DNA of 64,000 nucleotides. Source: CAIWHR01 sp963726775. Lineage in GTDB: Bacteria; Pseudomonadota; Gammaproteobacteria; Burkholderiales; Casimicrobiaceae. This document shows, piece by piece, positions 54,619-63,255 of this stretch; positions within the stretch are counted from its first letter, which is position 1; each line of letters begins with the position of its first letter. Under the pieces are notes generated by a model. That model saw only the letters and a list, made by a program, of their open reading frames with translations, was not told the DNA's origin and ran no database searches. The position numbers were made by a program, and so were the translations under genes. Location of the stretch: the NCBI GenBank assembly GCA_963726775.1, contig CAVSDL010000011.1, positions 164,867 through 228,866 of the forward strand, in the 5' to 3' direction.

Positions 54619-55101
54619 TCAGCGGCCGCGACCGCCGGGATCGGGATGCAACGCTTCGACTTCGCGGAGCAGCGCGACCAGCGTGTCGACACCCCGGGCT
54701 CCGAGCCTTCCCGCAACCTGCGATTGCGCACGCTTCCAGTGCGGCAGGGCGTTGCGAATCGCGATCGTGCCGGCGTGCGTCAACGACACTTCGCGCGTGC
54801 GGGCATCGCGCCCGGGGACGATCGCGACCAGACCACGCACGACAAGCGGGTCGAGTGTGCGCGACAGCGCGGTGCGATCGAGGAGCAGCCTTGCCGCAAG
54901 ATCGGACATCCGCGCGGGGCCGTCGCGCGACAGCGTGCGCAGCAGCGAGAACTGCGTCACGCGCAGGTCGACAGGCGCCATGGTGTCGTCATAGAGCTGT
55001 GTGAGCGCCCGCGCGGCGCGACGCAGGCGGCCGCAGGTGCAGGCGGCGGAAGCGGCGATGTCGGTGCGCATGGCAGCTGGACGGGGTCGCGAAGCGCGCA
55101 T
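54619..55101 (-). CDS. MarR-family transcriptional regulator
   Basis: A 150- to 160-residue winged-helix regulator. The helix-turn-helix MSDLAARLLLDRTALSRTLDPL and wing GLVAIVPGRDARTREVSLTHAG are typical MarR. The N-terminus contains a CTCGRLRRAARA helix with two cysteines, which could sense oxidants. Possible starts are ATG 55101 and ATG 55071; neither has a good Shine-Dalgarno. Directly upstream, a sigma-70 promoter overlaps two direct repeats GTGCATAT 20 bases apart, a likely self-operator. The MFS gene follows after 20 bases, suggesting efflux controlled by a ligand. Confidence 0.87.
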   Translation of the reverse strand: MRASRPRPAAMRTDIAASAACTCGRLRRAARALTQLYDDTMAPVDLRVTQFSLLRTLSRDGPARMSDLAARLLLDRTALSRTLDPLVVRGLVAIVPGRDARTREVSLTHAGTIAIRNALPHWKRAQSQVAGRLGARGVDTLVALLREVEALHPDPGGRGR

Positions 55102-55145
55102 ATGCACGCAAATGGGAGTATATGCACCCTTCCGGCGGAATGCAA
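55100..55145 (-). promoter_or_regulatory. Promoter with candidate MarR operator
   Basis: On the minus strand: -35 TTGCAT (55145-55140), 17-base spacer, -10 TATACT (55122-55117). Two GTGCATAT repeats (55127-55120 and 55107-55100) start 20 bases apart, one overlapping the -10 and one at the start region. Spacing of two helical turns fits a dimeric repressor. Confidence 0.5.
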
Positions 55146-55230
55146 GGCGTCGCGCACCGTTGGCGGCGCGAGGCACCTCCCGCGTGCATGGAAATCGGCA
55201 CGTTACGCAGGGGACAGTCCGGAAATTGCT

Positions 55231-55384
55231 GTGCTTTGCCGAATTGAATGATAACGCCTGCAGATATGTCGTCATTCCTGCGAAGGCGGGAATCCAGTGT
55301 CTTGGGTCGAACGTCTCCGGGTCCCCGCGTTCGCGGGGACGACGATCGCATTTGCGAAAGTGCCACCAATTTCCGCAATGAACA
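55231..55384 (+). repeat. Dispersed structured element, complete copy B
   Basis: Left tail GAATGATAACGCCTGCAGA; arm 1 ATTCCTGC/GCGGGAAT with a GAAG loop (55273-55292); arm 2 GTCCCCGC/GCGGGGAC (55321-55340); right tail TTTGCGAAAGTGCCACC and terminal GCAATGAAC. The A-T closing pair of arm 1 replaces G-C of copy A. It lies between the MarR promoter and the glpK stop. Confidence 0.85.
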
Positions 55385-55389
55385 AAGGA

Positions 55390-56868
55390 CTAAGCCCAGC
55401 CCTTCGCGCGTTCGACGGCCTTCTCCCATCCGGCTCGAAGCTCGGCAACGCGATCGCGCGGCATGGCCGGCTCGAACGTCCGGTCCACCTGCCAGTTCGC
55501 ACCGACTTCGGCGGCGTCCTTCCAGTAACCGACCGCGAGACCCGCGAGATAGCCGGCACCGAGCGCCGTGGTCTCCAGCACCTTCGGGCGCACGACCGGC
55601 ACGCCGAGGATATCCGCCTGGAACTGCATCAGCAGGTTGTTCGCCGTCGCGCCGCCGTCCACGCGCAGCTCGGCGAGGGTGATCCCGGCATCGCGTTCCA
55701 TCGCCGCCAGCACGTCGGCACTCTGATAGGCAATGGCCTCGAGCGCGGCGCGCGCGATGTGCGCGGAGGTGGCGCCGCGCGTCAGGCCGAACATCGCGCC
55801 GCGCGCGTACGCATCCCAGTGCGGTGCGCCGAGTCCGGCGAACGCCGGCACCAGGTAGACGCCGCCGTTATCGGGCACTTCCGCGGCCAGCGCCTCGATC
55901 TCGCCCGCCGAGCGGACGATCTTGAGTCCGTCGCGCAGCCACTGGACGACGGCGCCGCCGATGAACACGCTGCCCTCGAGCGCATATTCGAGGCCGCTGC
56001 CGCGGTCCCACGCAACGGTCGACAGCAGATTATTGGTCGACGTCACTACCTTTCGGCCGGTGTTGAGCAGCAGGAAACAGCCGGTGCCGTAGGTATTCTT
56101 TGCAAGGCCGGGCACGTGGCAGGCCTGCCCGAACAGCGCCGCCTGCTGGTCCCCGGCGATTCCGGCAAGCGGCACCGCCACGCCGCCGATCGTCGCCTCG
56201 GCGCAGGTACCCGACGAGCGGACGACCCTCGGCAGGACTTCTCGTGGAATGTCGAGCAGCCGCAGGAGATCGTCGTCCCAGGCGCCGGTGCGCGTGTTGA
56301 AGAGCAGGGTGCGGCTCGCGTTGGATGGATCCGTGACGTGCGCCGCGCCGTGGCTCAGGTTCCAGGCGAGCCAGGTGTCGATGGTGCCGAACGCGAGCTC
56401 GCCGCGCGCCGCGCGGTCGCGGGCACCGGGCAGGTGGTCGAGCAGCCACTTCAGCTTGGTGCCGGAAAAATACGCGTCGAGGACGAGGCCGGTCTTCTCC
56501 GCGAACAGCGCGGCGTGGCCTTCGGCACGCAGCCGGTCGCAAAACGGCGCGGTGCGGCGGTCCTGCCAGACGATGGCGTTGGCCAGCGGCGCTCCGGTGG
56601 CGCGGTCCCACAGCACGGTGGTCTCGCGCTGGTTGGTGATGCCGACGGCCGCGATATCGGCGGCGCCGATCCCCGCCTTCGCGAGCGCCTGGTAGAGCAC
56701 GCCCGACTGTGTGGCCCAGATCTCCATCGGGTCGTGCTCGACCCAGCCCGGTTGCGGAAAGATCTGGCGGAATTCGGCTTGCGCGGAGGCGCGCACGGCT
56801 CCGGTGTGATCGAACACGATGGCGCGCGAGCTGGTCGTGCCCTGGTCGAGAGCGAGGATGAATGGCAT
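55390..56868 (-). CDS. glpK: Glycerol kinase
   Basis: A 492-residue FGGY kinase that phosphorylates glycerol to glycerol-3-phosphate. The start is placed at MPFILALDQGTTSSRAI; the longer frame (to 56931) has no family support. NQRETTVLWDR, GTIDTWLAWNLS, the C-terminal FGGY signature GGATANNLLMQFQADILG and ALGAGYLAGLAVG are present. With the ugp system it forms a glycerol/glycerophosphodiester module in this window. No glpF or glpD is adjacent. Repeat copy B follows its stop. It is divergent from the DUF2889 gene. Confidence 0.96.
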   Translation of the reverse strand: MPFILALDQGTTSSRAIVFDHTGAVRASAQAEFRQIFPQPGWVEHDPMEIWATQSGVLYQALAKAGIGAADIAAVGITNQRETTVLWDRATGAPLANAIVWQDRRTAPFCDRLRAEGHAALFAEKTGLVLDAYFSGTKLKWLLDHLPGARDRAARGELAFGTIDTWLAWNLSHGAAHVTDPSNASRTLLFNTRTGAWDDDLLRLLDIPREVLPRVVRSSGTCAEATIGGVAVPLAGIAGDQQAALFGQACHVPGLAKNTYGTGCFLLLNTGRKVVTSTNNLLSTVAWDRGSGLEYALEGSVFIGGAVVQWLRDGLKIVRSAGEIEALAAEVPDNGGVYLVPAFAGLGAPHWDAYARGAMFGLTRGATSAHIARAALEAIAYQSADVLAAMERDAGITLAELRVDGGATANNLLMQFQADILGVPVVRPKVLETTALGAGYLAGLAVGYWKDAAEVGANWQVDRTFEPAMPRDRVAELRAGWEKAVERAKGWA

Positions 56869-57063
56869 CGGCCGGCCTTCGATGAGTTGGGGTGCGAACG
56901 GCTCCCGGAGGCGCCGTCGGTTGCGGCGCACGCGCGTGACAGCTTAAAATAGAGGCCACGCCTTGCGGCGGCGCCTTTGCCGTCGACATTGTAGCGACAT
57001 CCGGCGCGCCGGCCGGATGCACGAAGCACCCCTCCCGCCGCCGATTCGCGACAAGCATTCCCG

Positions 57064-57630
57064 ATGCCGCTCCCGCCGAGCCCTACCCCGCGCCAGCGCC
57101 TGCACGTGCGGCGGATCACTTATGAAGGCTGGCGTCGCGACGACGGGCTCTTCGACGTCGACGCGCATCTCGTCGACACCAAGGACCACGACTTCGAGTT
57201 GATGACGGGCGTGCGCCCGGCCCGCGAAGCCGTTCACGACATGTGGGTCCGCGTGACCATCGATCGCAGCTATGTCGTGCACGCAATCGAGGTCAGGACC
57301 GACGGCATGCCGTATCCTGATGTCTGCGACCGCATCGAGCCGGCCTACGTGAAGCTTGTCGGCGCCAATCTCGTCAGCGGCTTTCGAAAGCGACTGCACG
57401 AAATGATGGGCGGCATCCGCGGCTGCACGCACGTCACCGAGCTGCTCGCCGCGCTGCCGACCGCCGCGGTGCAGACGTTTGCCGGCCTCCGGCGCGAGGA
57501 CGAAGGCGAGGGCAAGCCGTTCCAGCTCGATCGCTGCCACGCGCTCGACACGGCGACCGATACGGTCCGCCGCTACTATCCGAAATGGCATCGCGGCACG
57601 AATCCGGTTTCCGTCAAGGAGCACCCGTGA
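57064..57630 (+). CDS. DUF2889 domain protein
   Basis: A 188-residue cytosolic protein starting MPLPPSPTPRQRLHVRRITYEGWRRDDG, with conserved DUF2889 features: DAHLVDTKDHDFEL, WVRVTIDRSYVVHAIEVRTDGMPYP and GFRKRLHEMMGGIRGCTHVTELL. Function unknown. Its stop overlaps the sucC start, so the two are translationally coupled. This arrangement suggests a role linked to CoA-ester metabolism, by context only. Divergent from glpK. Confidence 0.9.
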   Translation: MPLPPSPTPRQRLHVRRITYEGWRRDDGLFDVDAHLVDTKDHDFELMTGVRPAREAVHDMWVRVTIDRSYVVHAIEVRTDGMPYPDVCDRIEPAYVKLVGANLVSGFRKRLHEMMGGIRGCTHVTELLAALPTAAVQTFAGLRREDEGEGKPFQLDRCHALDTATDTVRRYYPKWHRGTNPVSVKEHP

Positions 57631-58793
57631 AGATTCACGAGTACCAGGGCAAGGAGATATTCCGCAAGTTCGGGATGCCGACGCCGCGTGGCATTCCGGC
57701 ATTCAGCGTGGACGAGGCCGTCAAGGCCGCCGAAGCGCTCGGCGGGCCGGTGTGGGTGGTCAAGGCGCAGGTGCACGCGGGCGGCCGCGGCAAGGGTGGT
57801 GGCGTCAAACTCGCGCGCTCGATCGACGAAGTGCGGGACCTTGCGGGGAAGATCCTCGGCATGCAGCTCGTCACGCACCAAACGGGGCCCGCCGGGCAGA
57901 AGGTGCGCCGGCTGCTGATCGAAGAGGGCGCCGATATCAAGAAGGAGCTCTACGTCGGGATGGTCGTCGACCGCTCGACGCAGCGCGTCTGCCTGATGGC
58001 GAGCTCCGAAGGCGGCATGGACATCGAGGAAGTTGCCGCGAAAACGCCGGAGAAGATCCACAAGGTGTTCATCGATCCGGCAAAGGGACTCACCGGCGCC
58101 GAGGCAGACGATGTCGCGCGCCGGATCGGGATTCCCGAGGCGAGCGTCGCGCAGGGCCGCGCCGTGCTCCAGGCGCTCTACCGCGCCTTCGACGAGACCG
58201 ACGCGTCGCTGGCCGAGATCAATCCGCTGATCGTCACCGGCGACGGCCGTGTCGTCGCGCTCGACGCCAAGCTCAATTTCGACTCCAACGCGCTCTTCCG
58301 GCATCCGGAGATCGTCGCCATGCGCGACCTCGACGAGGAAGACCCGGCCGAAATCGAGGCGTCGAAGTTCGACCTTTCGTACATCTCGCTCGACGGCGAC
58401 ATCGGCTGCCTCGTCAACGGCGCCGGACTTGCGATGGCGACGATGGACACGATCAAGCTCTACGGTGGCACGCCTGCGAACTTTCTCGACGTAGGCGGCG
58501 GCGCGACGGCGGAAAAGGTGACCGAGGCCTTCAAGATCATGCTGACGAATCCCGGGCTGAAGGCGATCCTGGTCAACATCTTCGGCGGCATCATGAAATG
58601 CGACACGATTGCCGAAGGCGTGGTGGCGGCGTCGAAGGCGGTGGCGCTCGACGTGCCGCTGGTCGTGCGGATGAAGGGCACCAACGAGGATCTCGGCAGG
58701 AAGATCCTGGCCGATTCCGGACTGCCGATCATCAGCGCGGCCAATATGGCGGAGGCAGCGGAAAAGGTCGTTGCCGCCGCCAGGGGACACTGA
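57627..58793 (+). CDS. sucC: Succinyl-CoA synthetase (ADP-forming) beta subunit
   Basis: A 388-residue beta subunit of the TCA-cycle enzyme that makes ATP or GTP from succinyl-CoA. It begins MKIHEYQGKEIFRKFG with a GTG start at 57627 (the Val codon, read as Met), 4 bases after AAGGAGC; the GTGA overlaps the DUF2889 stop. The ATP-grasp domain shows VKAQVHAGGRGKGGGVK, and NINPLIV-type EINPLIV and NIFGGIMKCD stretches are intact. Length equals E. coli SucC. sucD follows after 1 base. Confidence 0.98.
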   Translation: MKIHEYQGKEIFRKFGMPTPRGIPAFSVDEAVKAAEALGGPVWVVKAQVHAGGRGKGGGVKLARSIDEVRDLAGKILGMQLVTHQTGPAGQKVRRLLIEEGADIKKELYVGMVVDRSTQRVCLMASSEGGMDIEEVAAKTPEKIHKVFIDPAKGLTGAEADDVARRIGIPEASVAQGRAVLQALYRAFDETDASLAEINPLIVTGDGRVVALDAKLNFDSNALFRHPEIVAMRDLDEEDPAEIEASKFDLSYISLDGDIGCLVNGAGLAMATMDTIKLYGGTPANFLDVGGGATAEKVTEAFKIMLTNPGLKAILVNIFGGIMKCDTIAEGVVAASKAVALDVPLVVRMKGTNEDLGRKILADSGLPIISAANMAEAAEKVVAAARGH

Positions 58794-58794
58794 G

Positions 58795-59670
58795 ATGTCG
58801 ATTCTCATCAACCGGAACACCAAGGTCATCACGCAGGGAATCACCGGCAAGACCGGCCAGTTCCACACCCGGATGTGCCGCGACTACGCGAACGGAAAGA
58901 ACTGCTTCGTCGCTGGCGTCAATCCGAAGAAGGCCGGCGAGGACTTCGAAGGCATTCCGATCCACGCGACGGTGAAGGACGCGAAAGCCGCGACCGGCGC
59001 GACCGTCAGCGTCATCTACGTGCCGCCGCCGTTCGCGGCCGCGGCCATTGACGAGGCTGTCGATGCCGGCCTCGCGCTGGTCGTCTGCATCACCGAGGGC
59101 ATTCCGGTGCGCGACATGATCCGCACGCGCCACAGGATGCAGGGGAAGGCCACGCTGCTGCTCGGGCCGAATTGCCCTGGCGTCATCACGCCCGACGAGC
59201 TCAAGATCGGCATCATGCCCGGCCACATCCATCGGAAAGGCCGCATCGGCGTCGTCTCCCGCTCGGGCACACTGACCTACGAAGCGGTCGGGCAGCTCAC
59301 CGAGCTCGGTCTCGGCCAGTCGACGGCGGTGGGGACCGGAGGCGACCCGGTGAACGGCCTGAAGCACATCGACGTGCTGCGCCTGTTCAACGACGATCCG
59401 GATACCGACGCCGTCGTGATGATCGGAGAGATCGGTGGCACCGACGAGGAGACCGCGGCGCAGTGGGCGAAGGAGCATATGAAGAAGCCGATCGTCGGCT
59501 TCATTGCCGGGGTTACGGCGCCTCCGGGCAAGCGGATGGGCCATGCCGGGGCAATCATCTCCGGCGGCAAGGGCACCGCGCAGGAGAAGCTTGCCGTGAT
59601 GGAGGCGTGCTGCATCAGGGTGACGCGGAACCCGGCGGAAATGGGCAAGCTGCTGAAGTCGGTGCTGTGA
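58795..59670 (+). CDS. sucD: Succinyl-CoA synthetase alpha subunit
   Basis: A 291-residue alpha subunit. It begins MSILINRNTKVITQGITGKTG, with the CoA-binding Rossmann domain, GPNCPGVITP, and the phosphohistidine stretch KRMGHAGAIISGGKGTA containing the catalytic His. It forms the heterotetramer with SucC. It starts one base after the sucC stop. A GC-rich inverted repeat after the stop has no U-run, so termination here is not certain. Confidence 0.98.
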   Translation: MSILINRNTKVITQGITGKTGQFHTRMCRDYANGKNCFVAGVNPKKAGEDFEGIPIHATVKDAKAATGATVSVIYVPPPFAAAAIDEAVDAGLALVVCITEGIPVRDMIRTRHRMQGKATLLLGPNCPGVITPDELKIGIMPGHIHRKGRIGVVSRSGTLTYEAVGQLTELGLGQSTAVGTGGDPVNGLKHIDVLRLFNDDPDTDAVVMIGEIGGTDEETAAQWAKEHMKKPIVGFIAGVTAPPGKRMGHAGAIISGGKGTAQEKLAVMEACCIRVTRNPAEMGKLLKSVL

Positions 59671-59761
59671 GGCGCCCGGCGGGCCGCGCCGGTCGAACGC
59701 CGCATTGCGGGATGCGGCGATGATCGCGCGACGGGCACACGAGGCACCTAGAGGCTGACAA

Positions 59762-60451
59762 ATGGAAGTCACCACGCCACAATTCTGGATCGCGCTGCTG
59801 GAGATCATCGGCGTCAATATCATCCTGTCGGGCGACAACGCGGTGGTGATTGCGCTCGCCGCACGGTCGCTGCCGCAAAAGCAACAAAAGCAGGCGATAA
59901 TCTGGGGCAGCGGCGCCGCGGTGGTCATGCGTATCATCCTGACGATCGTCGCCCTCGAGTTGCTGCGGTTGCCCTACCTCAAGCTCATCGGTGCCGCGTT
60001 GTTGCTGTGGATCGGGATCCAGTTGCTCGCACCGGACGACGAGGGAGGCCACGACAGCGGTTCCACCCATAGCGGAATGATCGCGGCCATCCGGACGATT
60101 CTGATTGCCGATCTGGTCATGAGTCTCGACAACGTGATCGGCGTTGCGGCTGCCGCGAAAGGCAGCGTTTTGCTGCTGGTGCTCGGTTTGCTCATCAGCA
60201 TTCCGCTGGTCATTTTCGGCAGCACGCTCCTGATGAAGGTGATGGAGCGCTGGCCGATCATCGTCACGTTCGGCGGCGGCCTGCTCGGATGGGTCGCAGG
60301 GGAAATGGCCGCCACCGATACCGCGATATCCGCGTGGATCGACGCCAACGCGCCGGCGCTGCATTGGCTCGCGCCGACGGTCGGCGTGGCAACCGTCGTC
60401 ACGGTCGGCGTCTGGCTCGCGCGCCGGAAAAAACGTGCTGCGGAGACATGA
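59762..60451 (+). CDS. TerC family integral membrane protein
   Basis: A 229-residue protein with about seven membrane segments and the two TerC acidic motifs SGDNAVVIALAAR and MSLDNVIGVAAAAKG. TerC proteins are linked to manganese export, tellurite resistance or loading of metalloenzymes. The cytosolic loop between segments 3 and 4 is Asp/His-rich (DDEGGHDSGSTHSG), which could bind metal. I looked for a yybP-ykoY manganese riboswitch in the 91 bases upstream and did not see one. It lies downstream of sucD on the same strand. Confidence 0.93.
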   Translation: MEVTTPQFWIALLEIIGVNIILSGDNAVVIALAARSLPQKQQKQAIIWGSGAAVVMRIILTIVALELLRLPYLKLIGAALLLWIGIQLLAPDDEGGHDSGSTHSGMIAAIRTILIADLVMSLDNVIGVAAAAKGSVLLLVLGLLISIPLVIFGSTLLMKVMERWPIIVTFGGGLLGWVAGEMAATDTAISAWIDANAPALHWLAPTVGVATVVTVGVWLARRKKRAAET

Positions 60452-60707
60452 GCGCGGCCGTGCAATACCGAAACCAAGGGTCAGGCCTCCCTGTTCCCAG
60501 CGTGCGGCAGACCGACGGCTTTGTCATGGTGATGACTGCGAAATGGAATGAGCCACGGCGCCGGAGCCACGCCGCCACGTTGGAGGCCGCGACCTGGGCA
60601 AGCCCACCGGGGCTCGCGCCGCTGCTCGCAACAATCGCGGCGGGCCGTTACACTCGCGGACTGAATCGGCCGCCTCGCGGCCGTAGCGTTTCCCGAATCA
60701 GGCACCG

Positions 60708-61541
60708 ATGACCGAACGCGCTTCACTGGACTGCGTCACCCTCTCCCATCCGGGGATGGTCCGCTCGCACAACGAGGATACGGTGTTTGTCGACGGCGAC
60801 GCGGGGATCGCGGTGCTCGCCGACGGCATGGGCGGCTACAATGCCGGCGAGGTGGCCAGCGGCATTGCCGTCAACGTTGTCAGCACCGGGATGCTGCCGG
60901 AGCTCCGGTCGGGCCGGGAACTCTCGAAGGTCGACATCGGCAGCGGCCTCACGCACGCCGCGCTCCTTCTTCAGCAGCAAATCGCGTCCGCCAACAAGGG
61001 CATCTACGAAGCGGCGCAGGCGCGCCCGGAGTGCGCCGGGATGGGCACGACCATCGTCACGGTGGTGTTCTGCGGCAACCGGGTCAGCATCGGGCATATC
61101 GGCGACTCGCGCTGCTACCGGCTGCGCGGTGAAAAATTCGAACAGTTGACGCACGACCACTCGCTCCTGCAGGAACAGATCGACAGCGGCCAGCTCACCC
61201 AGGAGCAGGCCAAGTTCTCGCTCAACAAGAACCTCGTCACGCGAGCACTGGGCATCGAGGCTATCGTTCCCGCCGACATCGTCGAATACCGCGTCGAGGC
61301 AAACGACATCTATCTGCTCAACTCGGACGGCCTCACCGACATGGTCGAGCCCGCCATCATCCGTTCGATCATCGAAGCGAAGCGCGCCGACCTGCCCGAA
61401 GCCGCGGCCGATCTCATCGATCTTGCCAATCAGAATGGGGGCCGCGACAACATCTCGGTGGTTCTCGTCCGCGTGCCGCCGGAGTTCCTGCCGGTGCCGA
61501 CGTGGGCACAGCGCTGGCTCGCGAAAAAGCGCGCGACTTAG
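60708..61541 (+). CDS. PP2C-type Ser/Thr protein phosphatase
   Basis: A 277-residue metal-dependent phosphatase. The PP2C motifs are complete: HPGMVRSHNEDTVFVD, LADGMGGYNAGEVAS, GMGTTIV, IGHIGDSRCYRL, LLNSDGLTDMV and NGGRDNISVVLV; the aspartates bind Mn or Mg. It would reverse Ser/Thr phosphorylation by a Hanks-type kinase, none of which is in the window. The FHA-protein gene starts 8 bases after the stop, the classic pairing of phosphatase and phosphothreonine reader. Confidence 0.95.
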   Translation: MTERASLDCVTLSHPGMVRSHNEDTVFVDGDAGIAVLADGMGGYNAGEVASGIAVNVVSTGMLPELRSGRELSKVDIGSGLTHAALLLQQQIASANKGIYEAAQARPECAGMGTTIVTVVFCGNRVSIGHIGDSRCYRLRGEKFEQLTHDHSLLQEQIDSGQLTQEQAKFSLNKNLVTRALGIEAIVPADIVEYRVEANDIYLLNSDGLTDMVEPAIIRSIIEAKRADLPEAAADLIDLANQNGGRDNISVVLVRVPPEFLPVPTWAQRWLAKKRAT

Positions 61542-61549
61542 GAGCGAAC

Positions 61550-62398
61550 GTGGGCAAACTGGTGCTCTATCTCGCCGATGGATCGACGCTCGACGTCAAG
61601 CTCGACCGGGAGCGAATCACGATCGGCCGTCGCGCCGACAACGACGTTTGCCTGCCGTACCCGGCCGTGAGCAGCGAGCACGCGGCGATCGTCACGATTT
61701 TCGGCGACTCTTTCCTCGAGGACCTCGGCAGCACCAACGGCACGCTGGTGAACGGCAAATCGGCCACCAAGCATTTCCTGCGCGACGGCGACGAGATCGA
61801 AATCGGCCGCGAGCGGCTCGTTTACGTCGAGGACGATGCGCGGATGCTGGAGCCGGAACCGCCGTCCTCGGCGCGCGAGGGGCGGCACCACGGAGCGCGC
61901 ATCGAGGCGGAGCGACGGCCTGCGAACGGCGCGGTCCCTTCGGCGCGGACCACCGGCGAGGCCCGGCGGATGCCGCCCGCCGCGCCCGACGGCTCGATGG
62001 CCGACATCGATCGGTTCATAGCGTCGGAGATCGGGACCACGCAACCGGGCCGCGATGGCGACGCAGCGGGCACCGCGGCCGTACCGCCAGCGGCTCCCCC
62101 GTCGGCGGCGGCTGCCGTGGCCGATCGTGCGATCCGGGTGGCAACGGGCCCGAGCGCCGGACGCGAAGTTGTTCTCGACAAGGACGAAATCCTGGTGGGC
62201 CGGGTGGGGCTGCAGGTCGCCGCCGTCCGTCGCTCGGACGCCGGATTGCGCGTCGTACCTGTGGAGGGCGATCTTCCGCCCCGCCTCAACGGCGAATTGG
62301 TCGCTACGGAAGGGGCGCCGCTTGCGCTGGGCGATGTTCTGGAAGTTGCGGGCGTGGACCTCCACGTGGTGCTCGCCGGCGGTCTCCCTTCGGCCTGA
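61550..62398 (+). CDS. FHA domain protein with a second degenerate FHA-like domain
   Basis: A 282-residue protein from GTG 61550 (AGGAG 6 bases upstream, 8 bases after the PP2C stop). The N-terminal FHA domain (about 1-95) carries TIGRRADNDVCLPYPAVSSEHAAI and LGSTNGTLVNG, the phosphothreonine-binding loops. A Pro/Ala-rich linker (about 105-205) follows. A second domain (about 208-280) reads VVLDKDEILVGRVGLQVAAV and PPRLNGELV, an FHA-like fold that has lost the SxxH and phospho-contact residues. Likely a signalling adaptor coupled to the phosphatase. The two lie just upstream of pilin genes. Confidence 0.88.
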   Translation: MGKLVLYLADGSTLDVKLDRERITIGRRADNDVCLPYPAVSSEHAAIVTIFGDSFLEDLGSTNGTLVNGKSATKHFLRDGDEIEIGRERLVYVEDDARMLEPEPPSSAREGRHHGARIEAERRPANGAVPSARTTGEARRMPPAAPDGSMADIDRFIASEIGTTQPGRDGDAAGTAAVPPAAPPSAAAAVADRAIRVATGPSAGREVVLDKDEILVGRVGLQVAAVRRSDAGLRVVPVEGDLPPRLNGELVATEGAPLALGDVLEVAGVDLHVVLAGGLPSA

Positions 62399-62724
62399 GG
62401 CACGCGCGCATGCGCGGATCTTGCCAGTCGGCGCTGAACGCATCGGCCTGCGGACGCGCAGTGGACTGACGCGCAGCGTCACCTGTTGCGCCCTGTACGT
62501 CGGTTCGTATCCAACGCCCCGGCGACGGTCGGCCGCCGGTCAGAAATGTTTCCTGCCGCCAGGGTTTGGCGGGGACCATGTTTTCTTGTAAATCAATAGT
62601 TTGCAAATACTTACCGGGCCATCGGTGCGTCCGCTCGACGGCTGGCACATCGATTGCTCAATTAGCGGCAGCATCGCTGGGTGCACGGGTGTCGGATGTC
62701 ATTTCAATCAAAGGAGACGGGAAC
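62399..62724 (+). other. 326-bp intergenic region upstream of the first pilin, with sigma-54 promoter
   Basis: It contains the -24/-12 element described separately, AT-richer sequence (62570-62615) upstream that may bind an enhancer protein, and the pilin leader with AAGGAG. No gene is seen. Confidence 0.6.
62643..62658 (+). promoter_or_regulatory. Sigma-54 (RpoN) promoter of the first pilin gene
   Basis: TGGCAC-N5-TTGCT, with GG at 62644-62645 and GC at 62656-62657 exactly 10 bases apart, matches the sigma-54 consensus. It lies about 67 bases before the pilin ATG. Type IV pilin genes are commonly driven by RpoN with PilR. Confidence 0.85.
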
Positions 62725-63167
62725 ATGAAACGGATTCAACAGGGCTTCACACTGATCGAACTGATGATCGTGGTTGCGATCGTCGGCATCTTGGCGGCCA
62801 TCGCACTGCCGGCGTATCAGGATTACATCGTGCGCTCGAAGGTCTCGGAACTGGCGGCTACGGCAGCGGCGTGCAAGACCTCGGTCGCCGAATACCTGGC
62901 GAGCAAGAACGCGTATGCCCGCGAACCTCGCCGCGTCCGGCTGCTCGAACATTACGACGCAGTATGTCGCGTCCGTCGATGTGCTCGCTGGAGTGATTTC
63001 GATAACGGGTACCAACAATCTCGGCGGCAATCCGACCGCGAATGGCGGAGTTTATGGGCTCACGCCGATCGGTTGTCGGAACGACAATCACGGCGTGGGA
63101 TTGCACGGCCGCTACCGGCGGTTCGACGATCCCCGACAAGTATCTGCCGGCGATCTGCCGACCGTAA
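62725..63167 (+). CDS. pilA: Type IV pilin PilA, first copy (two frameshifts)
   Basis: Class III signal MKRIQQG|FTLIELMIVVAIVGILA with the G/F cleavage site and Glu5 of the mature protein. The correct sequence continues after one-base breaks near 62917 and 63071: AYPANLAASGCSNITT in the second frame, then VVGTTITAWDCTAATGG and IPDKYLPAICRP in the third, ending at TAA 63165-63167. Repaired length is 146 residues, similar to its neighbour. The C-terminal disulfide pair (WDC and ICR) is present. A strong AAGGAG site and a sigma-54 promoter precede it. The unrepaired first frame runs on into the next gene. Confidence 0.88.
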
Positions 63168-63255
63168 GCTGTTTGTTCCACACGTCGAATGGGGTGTCGG
63201 AAGTTCGGCGCCCCATTCTTTTGATGGGTTTCGATTTCATCGCCATACCACTGCC

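Noticed and set aside
59671..59761. yybP-ykoY manganese riboswitch before the TerC gene
   Set aside because: The conserved loop sequences of that riboswitch are not visible in the 91-base gap.
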